Positions 51,290 through 59,992 are shown, counted from the stretch's first letter. The stretch: 64,000 bases of DNA from Pseudarthrobacter defluvii (GCF_030323865.1 NZ_CP066362.1:2046001-2110000), one strand, 5' to 3'. The notes: a model not told the origin generated them from the sequence alone. A program made the numbers and translations.

Positions 51290-52939
51290 ATGCCGAGCCC
51301 AGAAGCCACGTCCCGTCCTGCCCCGGTGCTGTACCGGAATGGGTCCGTCTACACCGCGGCAGATCCGTTCGCCACGGCCATGCTGGTGGACGGCGACACC
51401 GTTGCCTGGGTCGGGTCGGAGCAGGCGGCATCGTCCATTGCCGACAGTTCCATGGAGGTCATTGATCTTCGCGGCGCGCTGGTGGCCCCCGGGTTCGTCG
51501 ATTCGCACATGCACCTGACCGAAACCGGGATCGCACTGGAGTCACTGCAGCTGGGGGCCGTGACCTCCGCCCGCGCCCTGCTGGACGCAGTTGCCGGGGC
51601 CTGGGGTACCGGGCCCGTGCTCGGCCACGGCTGGGACGAGACCACCTGGGCGGACTCCACCCTGCCCAGCGCCGAAGAACTGGAGCGGGCAGCGGGCGGT
51701 CGTCCGGTCTACCTCTCGCGGGTGGACGTGCATTCGGCACTGGTCTCACCGTCGCTGGCACAGTCCGCGGGCCTGCGCGGCAAGGACGGGTACGACGGCG
51801 GACCCCGGGTAACGCGGGCGGCCCACGACGCAGCCCGGCTGGCAACGCGGCAGCTGCCGCGGGAGTCACTGAAGCGGCACCAGGAGCGTGCCCTGGCGGA
51901 GGCAGCGGCCAACGGTTACGTCGCCGTGGCCGAGATGGGGGCGCCGCATATCGGCGGCGTCGATGATCTGAAGCTTGCTGCCGCCTGGAACGGTGGTGTG
52001 GAAGGCGGCGCGCAGTTCCCGGAAGTGCTGCCGTACTGGGGGGAACTGGTTTCGACCGAGGAACAGGCCCGAGCCCTCGTTGGACAGTTCGATGGAGGCA
52101 TCCGCGGCCTGGCCGGCGACCTCAACATTGATGGTTCGCTGGGTTCCCGCACTGCCGCGCTGCGGGCCGACTACAGCGATGCAGCCCAGGAGCGCGGTGC
52201 GCTCTACCTCAGCGTGGACCAGGCGGCGGCACACCTTGCCGCGTGTTCCCTCGCCGGGATCCAGGGTGGGTTCCACGTGATCGGTGATGCCGGGCTTGAT
52301 GCCGCGCTGGAAGCGCTGGACCTGGCGGCCAAGGAGGTAGGGGAGCAGCGGGTGCGTGCCGCCGGCCACCGATTCGAGCATGTGGAGATGGCTGATGCGG
52401 CTGCTGTGGCCAAGCTGGCCCACCACTCCGTGACGGTCAGCGCCCAGCCGGCCTTCGATGCAGCCTGGGGCGGAGCAGGCGGACTTTACGAGCAGAGGCT
52501 GGGGGAGCGCAGCCGGTCCATGAATCCGTTCGCCGCCTTCTACTCGGCGGGTGTTCCTGTTTGCTTTGGCAGTGACAGTCCCGTCACCCCCCTCCGTCCG
52601 TGGGCCAGCGTGCGCGCCTGCGTGGAACATCACAACGCGGCAGAACGGATTTCCGCACGCGCAGCGTTCCTGGGCCACACCCGCGCCGGCTGGAGGGCCG
52701 CCCGTCACGCAAACCCCATGGCGGGCCAGCTGGTTCCCGGGGCGCCCGCCAGTTTTGCCGTCTGGGAGGTGGAGGAACTGATGGTCCAGGTGGCGGATGG
52801 GCGGGTACAGTCCTGGAGCACCGATCCGCGGGCGAGGACCCCCCTGCTTCCCGCCCTGGACACCGGCTCCGACCCGGTATGCCTCCAAACCGTCAAAAAC
52901 GGCACCGAACTGTTCGCCAACCCGGCACTGCGTTCCTGA
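51290..52939 (+). CDS. Amidohydrolase family protein (YtcJ/AmiH-like)
   Basis: A 549-residue amidohydrolase-3 type enzyme. The metal motif FVDSHMHL is near residue 70, with further candidate His ligands in AGHRFEHVEM (about 365) and a catalytic Asp in CFGSDSPVTPL (about 427). The start carries LYRNGSVYTAADPFATAMLV, the typical N-terminal beta-sandwich strand. Probable cytoplasmic metal-dependent hydrolase of a C-N bond; substrate unknown. ATG 51290 is used, with AGGAG upstream at a longish 11 nt; the open frame extends to 51167 inside the end of helY. Confidence 0.87.
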   Translation: MPSPEATSRPAPVLYRNGSVYTAADPFATAMLVDGDTVAWVGSEQAASSIADSSMEVIDLRGALVAPGFVDSHMHLTETGIALESLQLGAVTSARALLDAVAGAWGTGPVLGHGWDETTWADSTLPSAEELERAAGGRPVYLSRVDVHSALVSPSLAQSAGLRGKDGYDGGPRVTRAAHDAARLATRQLPRESLKRHQERALAEAAANGYVAVAEMGAPHIGGVDDLKLAAAWNGGVEGGAQFPEVLPYWGELVSTEEQARALVGQFDGGIRGLAGDLNIDGSLGSRTAALRADYSDAAQERGALYLSVDQAAAHLAACSLAGIQGGFHVIGDAGLDAALEALDLAAKEVGEQRVRAAGHRFEHVEMADAAAVAKLAHHSVTVSAQPAFDAAWGGAGGLYEQRLGERSRSMNPFAAFYSAGVPVCFGSDSPVTPLRPWASVRACVEHHNAAERISARAAFLGHTRAGWRAARHANPMAGQLVPGAPASFAVWEVEELMVQVADGRVQSWSTDPRARTPLLPALDTGSDPVCLQTVKNGTELFANPALRS

Positions 52940-52957
52940 CCCGGGAACTGTCCGCCC

Positions 52958-52963
52958 TATAAT
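52958..52963 (+). promoter_or_regulatory. Candidate -10 of the polyprenol-phosphate mannose synthase gene
   Basis: A perfect TATAAT, with CCTGAC 17 nt upstream as a weak -35. The leader would be about 65 nt. Confidence 0.5.
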
Positions 52964-53034
52964 GGGGAGTTGCGCCCGGCGCCGGCAAGCCCGGCTACAG
53001 GTGCACCGACCACTTCCACCAGGAAAGGCCCTTT

Positions 53035-53778
53035 GTGCGCGTCCTTACGATCATTCCCACCTACAACGAACTGGAATCGCTGCCCAAGACGCTCCAGCGC
53101 CTTCGGAAGGCCGTTCCGGCGTCGGACGTGCTGGTGGTTGATGACAACAGCCCTGACGGCACCGGGCAACTTGCCGACGGCTTCGCTGCCGAGGATTCCC
53201 AGGTCCATGTCCTGCACCGCAAGGGCAAGGAAGGCCTGGGCGCGGCCTACATTGCAGGTTTCAAGTGGGGTCTGGAGGCCGGCTACGACGTCCTGGTCGA
53301 AATGGACGCAGACGGTTCCCACCAGCCCGAACAGCTTCCCCAACTGATTGAAGCGGTGGACCAGGGCGCCGACCTGGCCATGGGCTCGCGCTGGGTTCCC
53401 GGCGGCAGCGTGGTCAACTGGCCCCTGTACCGCCAGGCGATCTCGCGGGTGGGAAGCACCTACGCCCGGCTGATGCTGGGCCTGCCCATCAAGGACGTGA
53501 CGGGCGGCTTCCGCGCGTTCCGCAGGACCACCCTGGAGAAGCTCAACCTGGACCAAGTGGACTCGGTGGGGTACGGCTTCCAGGTGGACCTGGCGTGGCG
53601 TGTTGCCAAGCTGGGCCTGCGCATTGAGGAACGGCCCATCACCTTCGTTGAGCGTGAGCTGGGAGCGTCGAAGATGAGCGGCAACATTGTCGTCGAAGCC
53701 ATGATCAACGTCACCAGGTGGGGTCTGGCCGCCCGGTGGAACACCCTGGCCGGCAAGCTGAAGAACAAGCAGGCATGA
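53035..53778 (+). CDS. ppm1: Polyprenol monophosphomannose synthase
   Basis: A 247-residue GT2 enzyme (DPM1-like) that transfers mannose from GDP-mannose to polyprenyl phosphate, giving the lipid-linked donor for extracellular mannosylation. Motifs: [43 protein letters not shown] (DxD) and [14 protein letters not shown]. No membrane segments, unlike the larger M. tuberculosis Ppm1, whose acyltransferase half is separate in many species. GTG 53035 has AGGAAAGG upstream. Convergent with rbpA across a strong terminator. Confidence 0.92.
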   Translation: MRVLTIIPTYNELESLPKTLQRLRKAVPASDVLVVDDNSPDGTGQLADGFAAEDSQVHVLHRKGKEGLGAAYIAGFKWGLEAGYDVLVEMDADGSHQPEQLPQLIEAVDQGADLAMGSRWVPGGSVVNWPLYRQAISRVGSTYARLMLGLPIKDVTGGFRAFRRTTLEKLNLDQVDSVGYGFQVDLAWRVAKLGLRIEERPITFVERELGASKMSGNIVVEAMINVTRWGLAARWNTLAGKLKNKQA

Positions 53779-53817
53779 TTCTCCGTTAGGCCGAAACCTG
53801 GCAGGGTTCGGAAGGCG

Positions 53818-53864
53818 AAAAGGGGGCGGCCCCGCACCGAAGTGCGGGGCCGCCCCCTTTTTTT
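53818..53864. terminator. Very strong intrinsic terminator between ppm1 and rbpA
   Basis: A 20 bp perfect stem (53818-53837 and 53842-53861) with CGAA tetraloop and a seven-T run; the A-run on the other side makes it bidirectional. Confidence 0.93.
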
Positions 53865-53877
53865 GCGGCTGGCCTGC

Positions 53878-54225
53878 CTAGGCCGAGCGGCGCTCTCCGC
53901 GGCGTTCGCGGAGGATGGTCAGCCGGTCCTCGAGGATCTGTTCGAGTTCAGGCAGGGAACGGCGTTCCAGCAGCATGTCCCAGTGGGTGCGCACTGCCTT
54001 GTCGTTGCTGGTGTCCGGCTTTTCGCCGTCAACCAGGAGCGCCTCCTTGCCGGTCTTGGAGACCCACACCGGAGGAATTTCCGCCTCGGAGGAGAACGTG
54101 ACGAAGACCTGCTCGCCATCCGCGCAACGGTATTCAACCCGCTGGCGCGGAGCCGGCTCAACTCCGGACTCGGTCTCCATGCTCTGCGCACCAAGGCGCA
54201 TGCCCCGCAGGCTGCGATCGCTCAT
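53878..54225 (-). CDS. rbpA: RNA polymerase-binding protein RbpA
   Basis: A 115-residue actinobacterial transcription activator that binds the sigma factor and stabilises open complexes. Order of parts: N-terminal tail with SDRSLRGMRLG, core domain (YRCADGEQVFVTFSSEAEIP, then VWVSKTGKEAL), the basic linker, and the C-terminal sigma-interacting domain (RTHWDMLLERRSLPELEQIL). ATG 54225 has a GAGGGAG ribosome site. The promoter is predicted about 160 bp upstream, giving a long leader. Confidence 0.97.
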   Translation of the reverse strand: MSDRSLRGMRLGAQSMETESGVEPAPRQRVEYRCADGEQVFVTFSSEAEIPPVWVSKTGKEALLVDGEKPDTSNDKAVRTHWDMLLERRSLPELEQILEDRLTILRERRGERRSA

Positions 54226-54385
54226 GTTTTCTCCCTCTGGTCGGTTCGCGGATCAGATCTCCGCGCTAGCCGGTGGCGCCGTGGCCCCGCCGGACTACTG
54301 TGTGCACTGTGCTGCATCATTGGATTCAACGCATTGCGAAGCTTGGTTGTTCCAGCCGGTATTCTCCTGCCGGACAAATACCCGA

Positions 54386-54414
54386 TTATACGGGTGTTAT
54401 TCCATCAAAGCCAA
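54386..54414 (-). promoter_or_regulatory. Predicted housekeeping promoter of rbpA
   Basis: On the minus strand TTGGCT (54414-54409) and TATAAT (54391-54386) are 17 bp apart, near-consensus for the principal sigma factor. Start near 54379 would give a leader of about 150 nt. The rest of 54226-54385 holds no gene. Confidence 0.6.
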
Positions 54415-54415
54415 A

Positions 54416-54453
54416 CAGGGAGGGTTCCGCGGTTTCCCGCGGAACCCTCCCTG
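54416..54453 (-). terminator. Intrinsic terminator of the SPFH-nfeD operon
   Basis: A perfect 17 bp stem (54416-54432 and 54437-54453) with a 4 nt loop, followed on the minus strand by TTTGG; 13 bp after the SPFH gene stop. Confidence 0.85.
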
Positions 54454-54465
54454 TTTCCTGCGCTG

Positions 54466-55410
54466 CTAAGGTTGGCTGCGCTCGGCCGGCGTCTGCTCGA
54501 AGAGCCCGGAGACGGCGGCTTCGGCATTGGTGCCACCAATGGCGCTGCCGATGCCCTTCAGGGCTTCCCCAACCTCGCTCGGGATGATCCAGAGTTTGTT
54601 GGCCGACCCCTCGGCCAGCTTGGGCAGCGTCTGGAGGTACTGGTAGGCCAGCAGTTTCTGGTCCGGGTTTCCTTTGTGGATTGCATCGAAGACCTTCTGG
54701 ATCGCCTGCGACTCGCCGTCTGCGCGAAGAATGGCGGCTTTGGCCTCGCCTTCGGCCTTGAGGATCGCAGCCTGTCGCTGGCCTTCTGCCGTCAGGATGG
54801 CGGATTGCTTGGTTCCCTCTGCGGTGAGGATGGCGGCGCGGCGGTCACGCTCCGCGCGCATCTGCTTCTCCATGGAATCCTGGATGGAGTGCGGCGGGTC
54901 GATGGCCTTCAGTTCCACTCGTGAGACACGGATGCCCCAGCGGCCGGTTGCCTCGTCCAGGACGCCGCGCAGCTGCCCGTTGATCTGGTCGCGGGACGTG
55001 AGGGCTTCCTCCAGGTTGAGTCCGCCCACCACGTTGCGCAGCGTAGTGGTGGTGAGCTGTTCCACGGCCTGGATGTAATTGGCGATCTCGTAGGTGGCCG
55101 CGCGGGGGTCCGTTACCTGGAAGTACACCACCGTATCGATGGAAACCACCAGGTTGTCTTCGGTAATGACCGGCTGCGGCGGGAAGGACACCACCTGTTC
55201 GCGCAGGTCCAGGAGCGGCAGGAGCCGGTCCACGAATGGAATCAGGATCGTCAGGCCCGGGTTCAGCGTCCGCTGGTACTTGCCGAGCCGTTCAACGACG
55301 CCGGCACGTGCCTGCGGAATGATCCGGACGGCCCGGACCAAAACTATGATGACAAAGACGATCAGGACCACCAGCACGATGGCCAGTGCGGTTCCGCCTG
55401 CGTTATTCAT
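54466..55410 (-). CDS. SPFH/Band 7 (stomatin/QmcA-like) membrane protein
   Basis: A 314-residue membrane-anchored protein with one N-terminal span (about 8-27, ALAIVLVVLIVFVIIVLV). The SPFH domain follows (GVVERLGKYQRTLNPGLTIL, VVYFQVTDPRAATYEI). A long Ala/Glu-rich coiled region (about 200-250) has repeated AILTAEGxxQ units. Such proteins oligomerise into cages or microdomains and often regulate membrane proteases. ATG 55410 has AAGGAG upstream. It is downstream of nfeD (22 bp) on the same strand, the classic NfeD-SPFH pairing. Confidence 0.9.
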   Translation of the reverse strand: MNNAGGTALAIVLVVLIVFVIIVLVRAVRIIPQARAGVVERLGKYQRTLNPGLTILIPFVDRLLPLLDLREQVVSFPPQPVITEDNLVVSIDTVVYFQVTDPRAATYEIANYIQAVEQLTTTTLRNVVGGLNLEEALTSRDQINGQLRGVLDEATGRWGIRVSRVELKAIDPPHSIQDSMEKQMRAERDRRAAILTAEGTKQSAILTAEGQRQAAILKAEGEAKAAILRADGESQAIQKVFDAIHKGNPDQKLLAYQYLQTLPKLAEGSANKLWIIPSEVGEALKGIGSAIGGTNAEAAVSGLFEQTPAERSQP

Positions 55411-55432
55411 ACAACTCCTTGTTCCCCAATTG

Positions 55433-55927
55433 TCAGGTTGTATCTGGTCCGGCAGCCGCCGTCGGCGGCACCGAAACCACTGCTGTTGCGCCGTCGATGG
55501 CCGCTACGACCACTTTCTGGCCCGCGGGAAGGACTCCCGCGGCGGAGCGGGCGCTCCAAATGTCGCCGCCGATTTTCACCAGGCCGCCGTCTGAGGTGAC
55601 TGCTTCCATGACCACGGCCGGTTCGCCAATAAGCCGGTCCACATTGGTCCGCTGTTCGGAAGGGCCCTTTTTCAGGTGCGAGAGCGCCACCGGGCGGACA
55701 AAGGCAACCATGAGCAGGGACACGATGCAGAAGATGACCACCTGCAGCCAGGGATCGGCGCCGGCGAAGTCGGCGACCAGTGCAGCGAGTGAACCGCCGC
55801 CGAGCATAATGAAAAACAGGTCAAGCGTGATCATTTCGATCACGGCAAACGCCAGGAAGGCCGTGAGCCACACGGCCCACCAGTTTTCCCCAAGCCATTC
55901 GAACATCCCTGTTTCCCCCTTCGTCAC
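55433..55927 (-). CDS. NfeD family membrane protein
   Basis: A 164-residue protein with an N-terminal membrane region of about four spans (WWAVWLTAFLAFAVIEMITL, VVIFCIVSLLMVAFV) and a C-terminal OB-fold domain (about 95-164: LIGEPAVVMEAVTSDGGLVK, WSARSAAGVLPAGQKVVV). This is the short NfeD1b-like form without the N-terminal protease. It partners with the downstream SPFH protein in membrane organisation. ATG 55927 has AAGGGGGAAAC upstream. Confidence 0.9.
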   Translation of the reverse strand: MTKGETGMFEWLGENWWAVWLTAFLAFAVIEMITLDLFFIMLGGGSLAALVADFAGADPWLQVVIFCIVSLLMVAFVRPVALSHLKKGPSEQRTNVDRLIGEPAVVMEAVTSDGGLVKIGGDIWSARSAAGVLPAGQKVVVAAIDGATAVVSVPPTAAAGPDTT

Positions 55928-56035
55928 GGGGGAGCCGCATCCACGGACCCGCCAGTAACTGTCTTTTCATCCTAGTCTGCGGTCCTGGTGTGTGGGCCGG
56001 ATCATGGATGCTGCCGGGGGATAGTGGCCAAGTCG

Positions 56036-56917
56036 TTACGGGGCATCCTGGGTGGTGGGCCGGAAGACAAAGAGCCTGAACTTCGCCTGTGCCGCCACCG
56101 GCTCAGGGGTGTCTTCGAGCCGGGCGGCGATCCGGTCCCGGTCCAGGTGGTGGCCCGCGGGTCCCATGAACGCCAGGTCCGCGGCGGCGGCGCGGCTGAG
56201 CTCCAGCGCGATGTCGACGTCGAGGGTGCTTTCCGCCTCGAAGTGGCCGGCCATCGCCGCGGCCAGGCGTTCGTCCTTGCCTTCTTCGATCCCCAGCATC
56301 CCGGTCACCTCGGCGAGCTCCGCGAGGTGTCCGCTGCGCGGCGCCACCACCACCAGCGCGCCGGTGGGGCGCAGGACGCGGGCGAACTCGGCGGGGTTCC
56401 GCGGGGCAAAGACCACGGTGACGGCGTCCACTGAATTGCTTTCCACCGGAAGGGGCTGCCAGGTATCCCACACCAGGTTGACCGCTTCGGGATTGAGACG
56501 CGCGGCGCGCCGGAGGGCGAATTTGGAGATGTCCAGGCCGATGGCGGACGACTGGCGCCCGGCGGCAGCCGCGGCGTCGAGGATCTCGCGCAGATAGTGC
56601 CCGGTGCCCGTCCCGGAGTCCAGCACCACTGCACCTTCCGCCGGCAGGTTGGGCACGACGGCGGCAGCCAGCGCCTGCGCCATCGGCCGGTAGTGGCCGT
56701 CCCCCAGGAAGTTGAAACGTGACGCCACCATGGCCGCACTGTCCGGCTCGAAGGGTGAGCCCTTGCCCACAAGGAGGTTGAAGTAACCCTGGCGGGCGGC
56801 GTCGAAGCTGTGTCCGTTGCGGCAGACCAGGCTCGGTTGGCGGGCACCCTCCGCTTCCCGATGCTCCAGCGGATCTGAGCAGACAGGACAGAGGAGGGGG
56901 ACATCCGCAGAAGGCAT
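56036..56917 (-). CDS. 23S rRNA (guanine-N1)-methyltransferase RlmA-like (RlmAII/TlrB type)
   Basis: A 293-residue SAM methyltransferase. A zinc-binding N-terminus LLCPVCSDPLEHRE then VCRNGHSFDAARQGYFNLL has Cys-x2-Cys and Cys-x3-His ligands, typical of RlmA proteins. The Rossmann domain has VVLDSGTGTGHYLREIL (SAM motif) and VFAPRNPAEFARVLRP. The family methylates G745 (RlmAI) or G748 (RlmAII/TlrB) in 23S rRNA; actinobacterial members are usually RlmAII, some giving tylosin resistance. ATG 56917 has TAAGAT ending 7 nt upstream. Confidence 0.88.
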   Translation of the reverse strand: MPSADVPLLCPVCSDPLEHREAEGARQPSLVCRNGHSFDAARQGYFNLLVGKGSPFEPDSAAMVASRFNFLGDGHYRPMAQALAAAVVPNLPAEGAVVLDSGTGTGHYLREILDAAAAAGRQSSAIGLDISKFALRRAARLNPEAVNLVWDTWQPLPVESNSVDAVTVVFAPRNPAEFARVLRPTGALVVVAPRSGHLAELAEVTGMLGIEEGKDERLAAAMAGHFEAESTLDVDIALELSRAAAADLAFMGPAGHHLDRDRIAARLEDTPEPVAAQAKFRLFVFRPTTQDAP

Positions 56918-56924
56918 GGGAACA

Positions 56925-56930
56925 ATCTTA
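56925..56930 (-). promoter_or_regulatory. Candidate -10 of a leaderless transcript (RlmA-like gene)
   Basis: TAAGAT on the minus strand ends 7 nt before ATG 56917. Confidence 0.45.
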
Positions 56931-56984
56931 GGGCTGCCGGGACCGGAATCCCTGCCCGCCGACTTGCCCGGGTGGCAGCTGGGA

Positions 56985-57665
56985 TCAGTCGACGGAAATG
57001 CCGGCCGGGCCGGCGTCGAACCCCAAACCTTCCCGCGCCTTGCCGATGCCGGCCTCCGCCCAGTGCGCCGCATACTCCGCGTTGCTGCTCAGGGACCGGA
57101 GCTGGGCCCGGTCCAGGTACAGGATGCCGTGGAGATGGTCCGTCTCATGCTGCACAATGCGCGCCTGCCACCCGGCAAACCCGCGTCGCTCCGCCTCGCC
57201 GTCGGGCGTCAGATACTCCAGGAGCACCGACTCCGGGCGGGCCACCACAGCCTGGAGCCCGTTCAGGGAAAGGCACCCCTCATAAAAGGACGCGAGTTCC
57301 GGCCCCAGGGGCGTGTACCGCGGGTTCAGGATGGCCAGGAACTCCAGCGGGCTGCGGTTCCTTAGGGTTGCAGCTTCCGGGTCAACGTTGAACTGGTCCT
57401 CCAGGACAGCAAGCTGAAGGGGAATGCCCAGTTGCGGGGCGGCCAGGCCCACGCCGGGGGCCTCATGCATGACCTGGCGCATGATCCCGATCAACAGGTG
57501 CAACTGCTCCGCGGACAACTGGCCGTCGAACTCGGCGGCACGCTGGCGCAGCGCCGGATGGCCCGCCTGGACGATGGGTGGAAGGGACGCGGCGGCCAGG
57601 ATCCGCTCCACGGCCTCACGGATCTCGTTGGCACCGGCAGTTGTTTGGGGAACGGTCTGGGTCAT
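56985..57665 (-). CDS. def: Peptide deformylase
   Basis: A 226-residue metalloenzyme that removes the formyl group from nascent N-terminal Met. All three motifs are present: GVGLAAPQ (71-78), EGCLS (129-133) and HETDH (173-177). An N-terminal extension of about 30 residues precedes the conserved core, giving a longer than usual protein. ATG 57665 has TAGGCT ending 6 nt upstream. Divergent from the NTF2-like gene; the two starts are 54 bp apart with back-to-back -10 elements. Confidence 0.95.
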   Translation of the reverse strand: MTQTVPQTTAGANEIREAVERILAAASLPPIVQAGHPALRQRAAEFDGQLSAEQLHLLIGIMRQVMHEAPGVGLAAPQLGIPLQLAVLEDQFNVDPEAATLRNRSPLEFLAILNPRYTPLGPELASFYEGCLSLNGLQAVVARPESVLLEYLTPDGEAERRGFAGWQARIVQHETDHLHGILYLDRAQLRSLSSNAEYAAHWAEAGIGKAREGLGFDAGPAGISVD

Positions 57666-57671
57666 GGGGAC

Positions 57672-57677
57672 AGCCTA
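57672..57677 (-). promoter_or_regulatory. Candidate -10 of a leaderless def transcript
   Basis: TAGGCT on the minus strand ends 6 nt before ATG 57665. Confidence 0.45.
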
Positions 57678-57705
57678 CTGGCCGGGCCGCGGGGGAACCT
57701 TCGGC

Positions 57706-57711
57706 TAGGGT
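57706..57711 (+). promoter_or_regulatory. Candidate -10 of a leaderless transcript (NTF2-like gene)
   Basis: TAGGGT ends 7 nt before ATG 57719. Confidence 0.45.
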
Positions 57712-57718
57712 CTACTCC

Positions 57719-58132
57719 ATGGCTGACACTTCCGTTCCCCCGACATCCCCGCTGGAGCATGTCCTGGACTTCATCCGGGTCCTCGAGGCGGGTGGCGGGT
57801 CGGCGGAGATCCGGCCGTTCCTGTCGGATTCGTTCGTGCTGACCGAGGCACCGCATCTGTTGGCTCCTGAGGGCGCCACCCGGACACTGGCGGGGGTCCT
57901 TGCCGGCGCGGACCAAAGCCGCCAGGTGGTGAAGGACCAGCAGTTCATCGTACGGCGCACCACCTGTGAAGGCGGCCGGGTGGTGGTGGAGGCCGACTGG
58001 TCCGCCACGGTACTGATGGACCTCCGGTACTGGGACCGCGGCGAGACCATCCGAGCCAGGACGGCCTCGGTCTTTGAGGTGAACGGCGGCGTGATCGTGA
58101 GCCAGGACAGCTACGACTGCTATTTCCGGTAA
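57719..58132 (+). CDS. NTF2-like / SnoaL-like domain protein
   Basis: A 137-residue single-domain protein. The pattern of an N-terminal helix (PLEHVLDFIRVLEAGG), a strand-rich core (RVVVEADWSATVLMDLRYWD) and a C-terminal TASVFEVNGGVIVSQDSYD is the NTF2-like cone fold. Such proteins are enzymes of varied type or ligand binders; no activity can be assigned. ATG 57719 follows TAGGGT by 7 nt; the longer frame from 57578 overlaps def antisense. Confidence 0.8.
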   Translation: MADTSVPPTSPLEHVLDFIRVLEAGGGSAEIRPFLSDSFVLTEAPHLLAPEGATRTLAGVLAGADQSRQVVKDQQFIVRRTTCEGGRVVVEADWSATVLMDLRYWDRGETIRARTASVFEVNGGVIVSQDSYDCYFR

Positions 58133-58148
58133 CCTGCCCGCCCCCGGG

Positions 58149-59294
58149 CTAGTGCATGGTGAAGCGCCTGGCAGCCCACCGGTTCACGGCCGGTATTGCG
58201 GCCGCGGCGCCAATGGCGGCGGTGCGAATTCCCAGGAGCCGTGACGGCAGCGGCCTGCCCAGCATCATGTTTACTTCCGCCTGCCGGCGGGCCAGCACTG
58301 CGGCCTTCTGCCGGCTCTTTTCGAACTCCCTGAACTCCCTGCCGGTCGGCTTGCCAGCCAGGGCCGCGCAGACCACCGGCAACAGTTCCTTGGCATCCAG
58401 CCAGCCCAGGTTCATACCCTGGCCTCCAATCGGGCTGATCTCATGCGCTGCATCTCCCAGCAGCACCGACCGTCCCATGACGGTGCGGCGCGCAATGGTG
58501 GACCGCACACTGAAGGCGCTCAGCATGGAATTCGAGGCCGCATCAGGAAGGAAACCGGTCCGGCAGCGGACCAGTTCCGCCAGCTCCTGTGGACCTGCCG
58601 CCGGTCCCGCGGGTTGTCCCAGCCGGACCACCCAGCGGCGCACGCCGCCGGGCAACGGGAAGGATTCAACAATTCCTTCGGGTTCCAGGAATAGGACCGC
58701 TTTGTGTCCGTAGTGCGTACCGTCGTCGAAATCCCCCATGAGGTAGTGATCCGGGTAGGTCGTGCTGTACACCGGCACCTGCAACGCTCCACGCAGCCGG
58801 GACCTGGCACCGTCAGCCACCACGAGCAGAGCTGCTGTGGCGCTGCGGTGCGTGGCACCTGAGCCGGACTCGACCTCCACAGTGACGTTGCCGCCGTCGT
58901 CCCTCACCGTGGTGACGTTGGCACCCCTGATGATCGCGCCGGGATCCAGGGCAGTGACCCGATCTTCGAGAAGCTGCTCCGTACGGAACTGCGGGAGCGC
59001 CAGCACAAAGGGGAAATCCTTTGATACGGCGCCGAACTCCATGGTCCCCACGGTCTTCCCGCCGCTGACCGCCAAGCCGGTGCTGATGCGGATGCCCTCC
59101 TGCACCATGGATCCAGCCACCCCAATCACGGCAAGTGCTTGCAGGGCCGGAGGGTGGATGCCGATGGCACGGGTGTGCCGGTTCCGCGTTTGCCGCTGCT
59201 CAAAAACCTTGACCGAGACCCCTTCCTGCAGCAGCGCCGCAGCCAGGTACAGGCCCACAGGACCTCCGCCTGCGATTAGAACCTCTGCGTCCAC
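58149..59294 (-). CDS. FAD-dependent monooxygenase of the type III polyketide cluster
   Basis: A 381-residue group A flavin monooxygenase (para-hydroxybenzoate hydroxylase fold). The FAD motif is EVLIAGGGPVGLYLAAALL (about 4-22). The second FAD contact is LLGDAAHEISPIGGQGMNLG (about 278-297). Probably hydroxylates the phenolic or pyrone product of the neighbouring type III polyketide synthase, as SrsC does in Streptomyces griseus. GTG 59294 lies 2 nt after the methyltransferase stop, so the genes are cotranscribed. It is the last gene of the cluster. Confidence 0.88.
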   Translation of the reverse strand: MDAEVLIAGGGPVGLYLAAALLQEGVSVKVFEQRQTRNRHTRAIGIHPPALQALAVIGVAGSMVQEGIRISTGLAVSGGKTVGTMEFGAVSKDFPFVLALPQFRTEQLLEDRVTALDPGAIIRGANVTTVRDDGGNVTVEVESGSGATHRSATAALLVVADGARSRLRGALQVPVYSTTYPDHYLMGDFDDGTHYGHKAVLFLEPEGIVESFPLPGGVRRWVVRLGQPAGPAAGPQELAELVRCRTGFLPDAASNSMLSAFSVRSTIARRTVMGRSVLLGDAAHEISPIGGQGMNLGWLDAKELLPVVCAALAGKPTGREFREFEKSRQKAAVLARRQAEVNMMLGRPLPSRLLGIRTAAIGAAAAIPAVNRWAARRFTMH

Positions 59295-59296
59295 GG

Positions 59297-59992
59297 TCAG
59301 CCCCTGCGGTAGGTCAGGACCTGGTGAAATGCCGATGACCGCTCCACCGACCAGCCCGGCGGAGCGGCGGCAGCCAATTCGGCGGGCCGGTAGCTCCGGC
59401 GGATGGAGGTGAGGCCGTCCTGGCGGATGAAGGAGTGGCGGAAGGGGAGTGCGGCAACGCTGAAGAGGGCAAAAGCGGTGGGGCTTCGAACAAGGTCGTT
59501 GTGCAGCGCCTTCCTGGATGCCAGGATTTCCGAGTCCGCCAACAGTTGCCGCAGCTCTTCGGATCCCAGGTGGTGCAGCATGTGGTTGGAAATCACGACG
59601 TCGAACGCCGCACCCTCCCGGACGAGTTCTCCACTGTGGGCCTGGCGGAACTCAACGCCCGGTACGGGCGGCCGACGCCTGGCAAAGCCGGCCGCGCGGG
59701 GATCGGGGTCGATGCCGGTGATTTGCACTGTCATACCGTCCCGGGCGGCCCAGCGGGCCAGCATGACCGCCAGGTCTCCGCCACCGCAGCCGATGTCCAG
59801 GACGGTCAGCGGCCCCCGGTCCGGCCGTTTCAGGTTGCGCAACTCCCTGGTGTACAGCCGGCGCCAGCCGGACAGGACGCGGTTGATGATGCCGAACTGC
59901 CGGTAGGTGTTGTCCAGGAGCCGGGGGTCACAGTCGGGGTGATCCATTTGCTCAACGTCGCCGGCGGCGCGCCGGCTAAGCAGGATGTCCAT
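59297..59992 (-). CDS. Class I SAM-dependent methyltransferase of the type III polyketide cluster
   Basis: A 231-residue methyltransferase. SAM motif I is VLDIGCGGGDLAVML (about 64-78), followed by GIDPDPRAAGFA and the loop DVVISNHMLHHLG. It probably O- or C-methylates the polyketide product. ATG 59992 is used; the frame continues to 60016 but overlaps the end of the synthase gene, whose stop is at 60009. It lies between the synthase and the monooxygenase, as the methyltransferase does in srsA-srsB-srsC, although SrsB is of a different methyltransferase family. Confidence 0.87.
   Translation of the reverse strand: MDILLSRRAAGDVEQMDHPDCDPRLLDNTYRQFGIINRVLSGWRRLYTRELRNLKRPDRGPLTVLDIGCGGGDLAVMLARWAARDGMTVQITGIDPDPRAAGFARRRPPVPGVEFRQAHSGELVREGAAFDVVISNHMLHHLGSEELRQLLADSEILASRKALHNDLVRSPTAFALFSVAALPFRHSFIRQDGLTSIRRSYRPAELAAAAPPGWSVERSSAFHQVLTYRRG

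Noticed and set aside
53842..54924. 360-codon rightward open frame across rbpA and the SPFH gene
   Set aside because: Antisense to RbpA and SPFH, crosses a terminator and a promoter.
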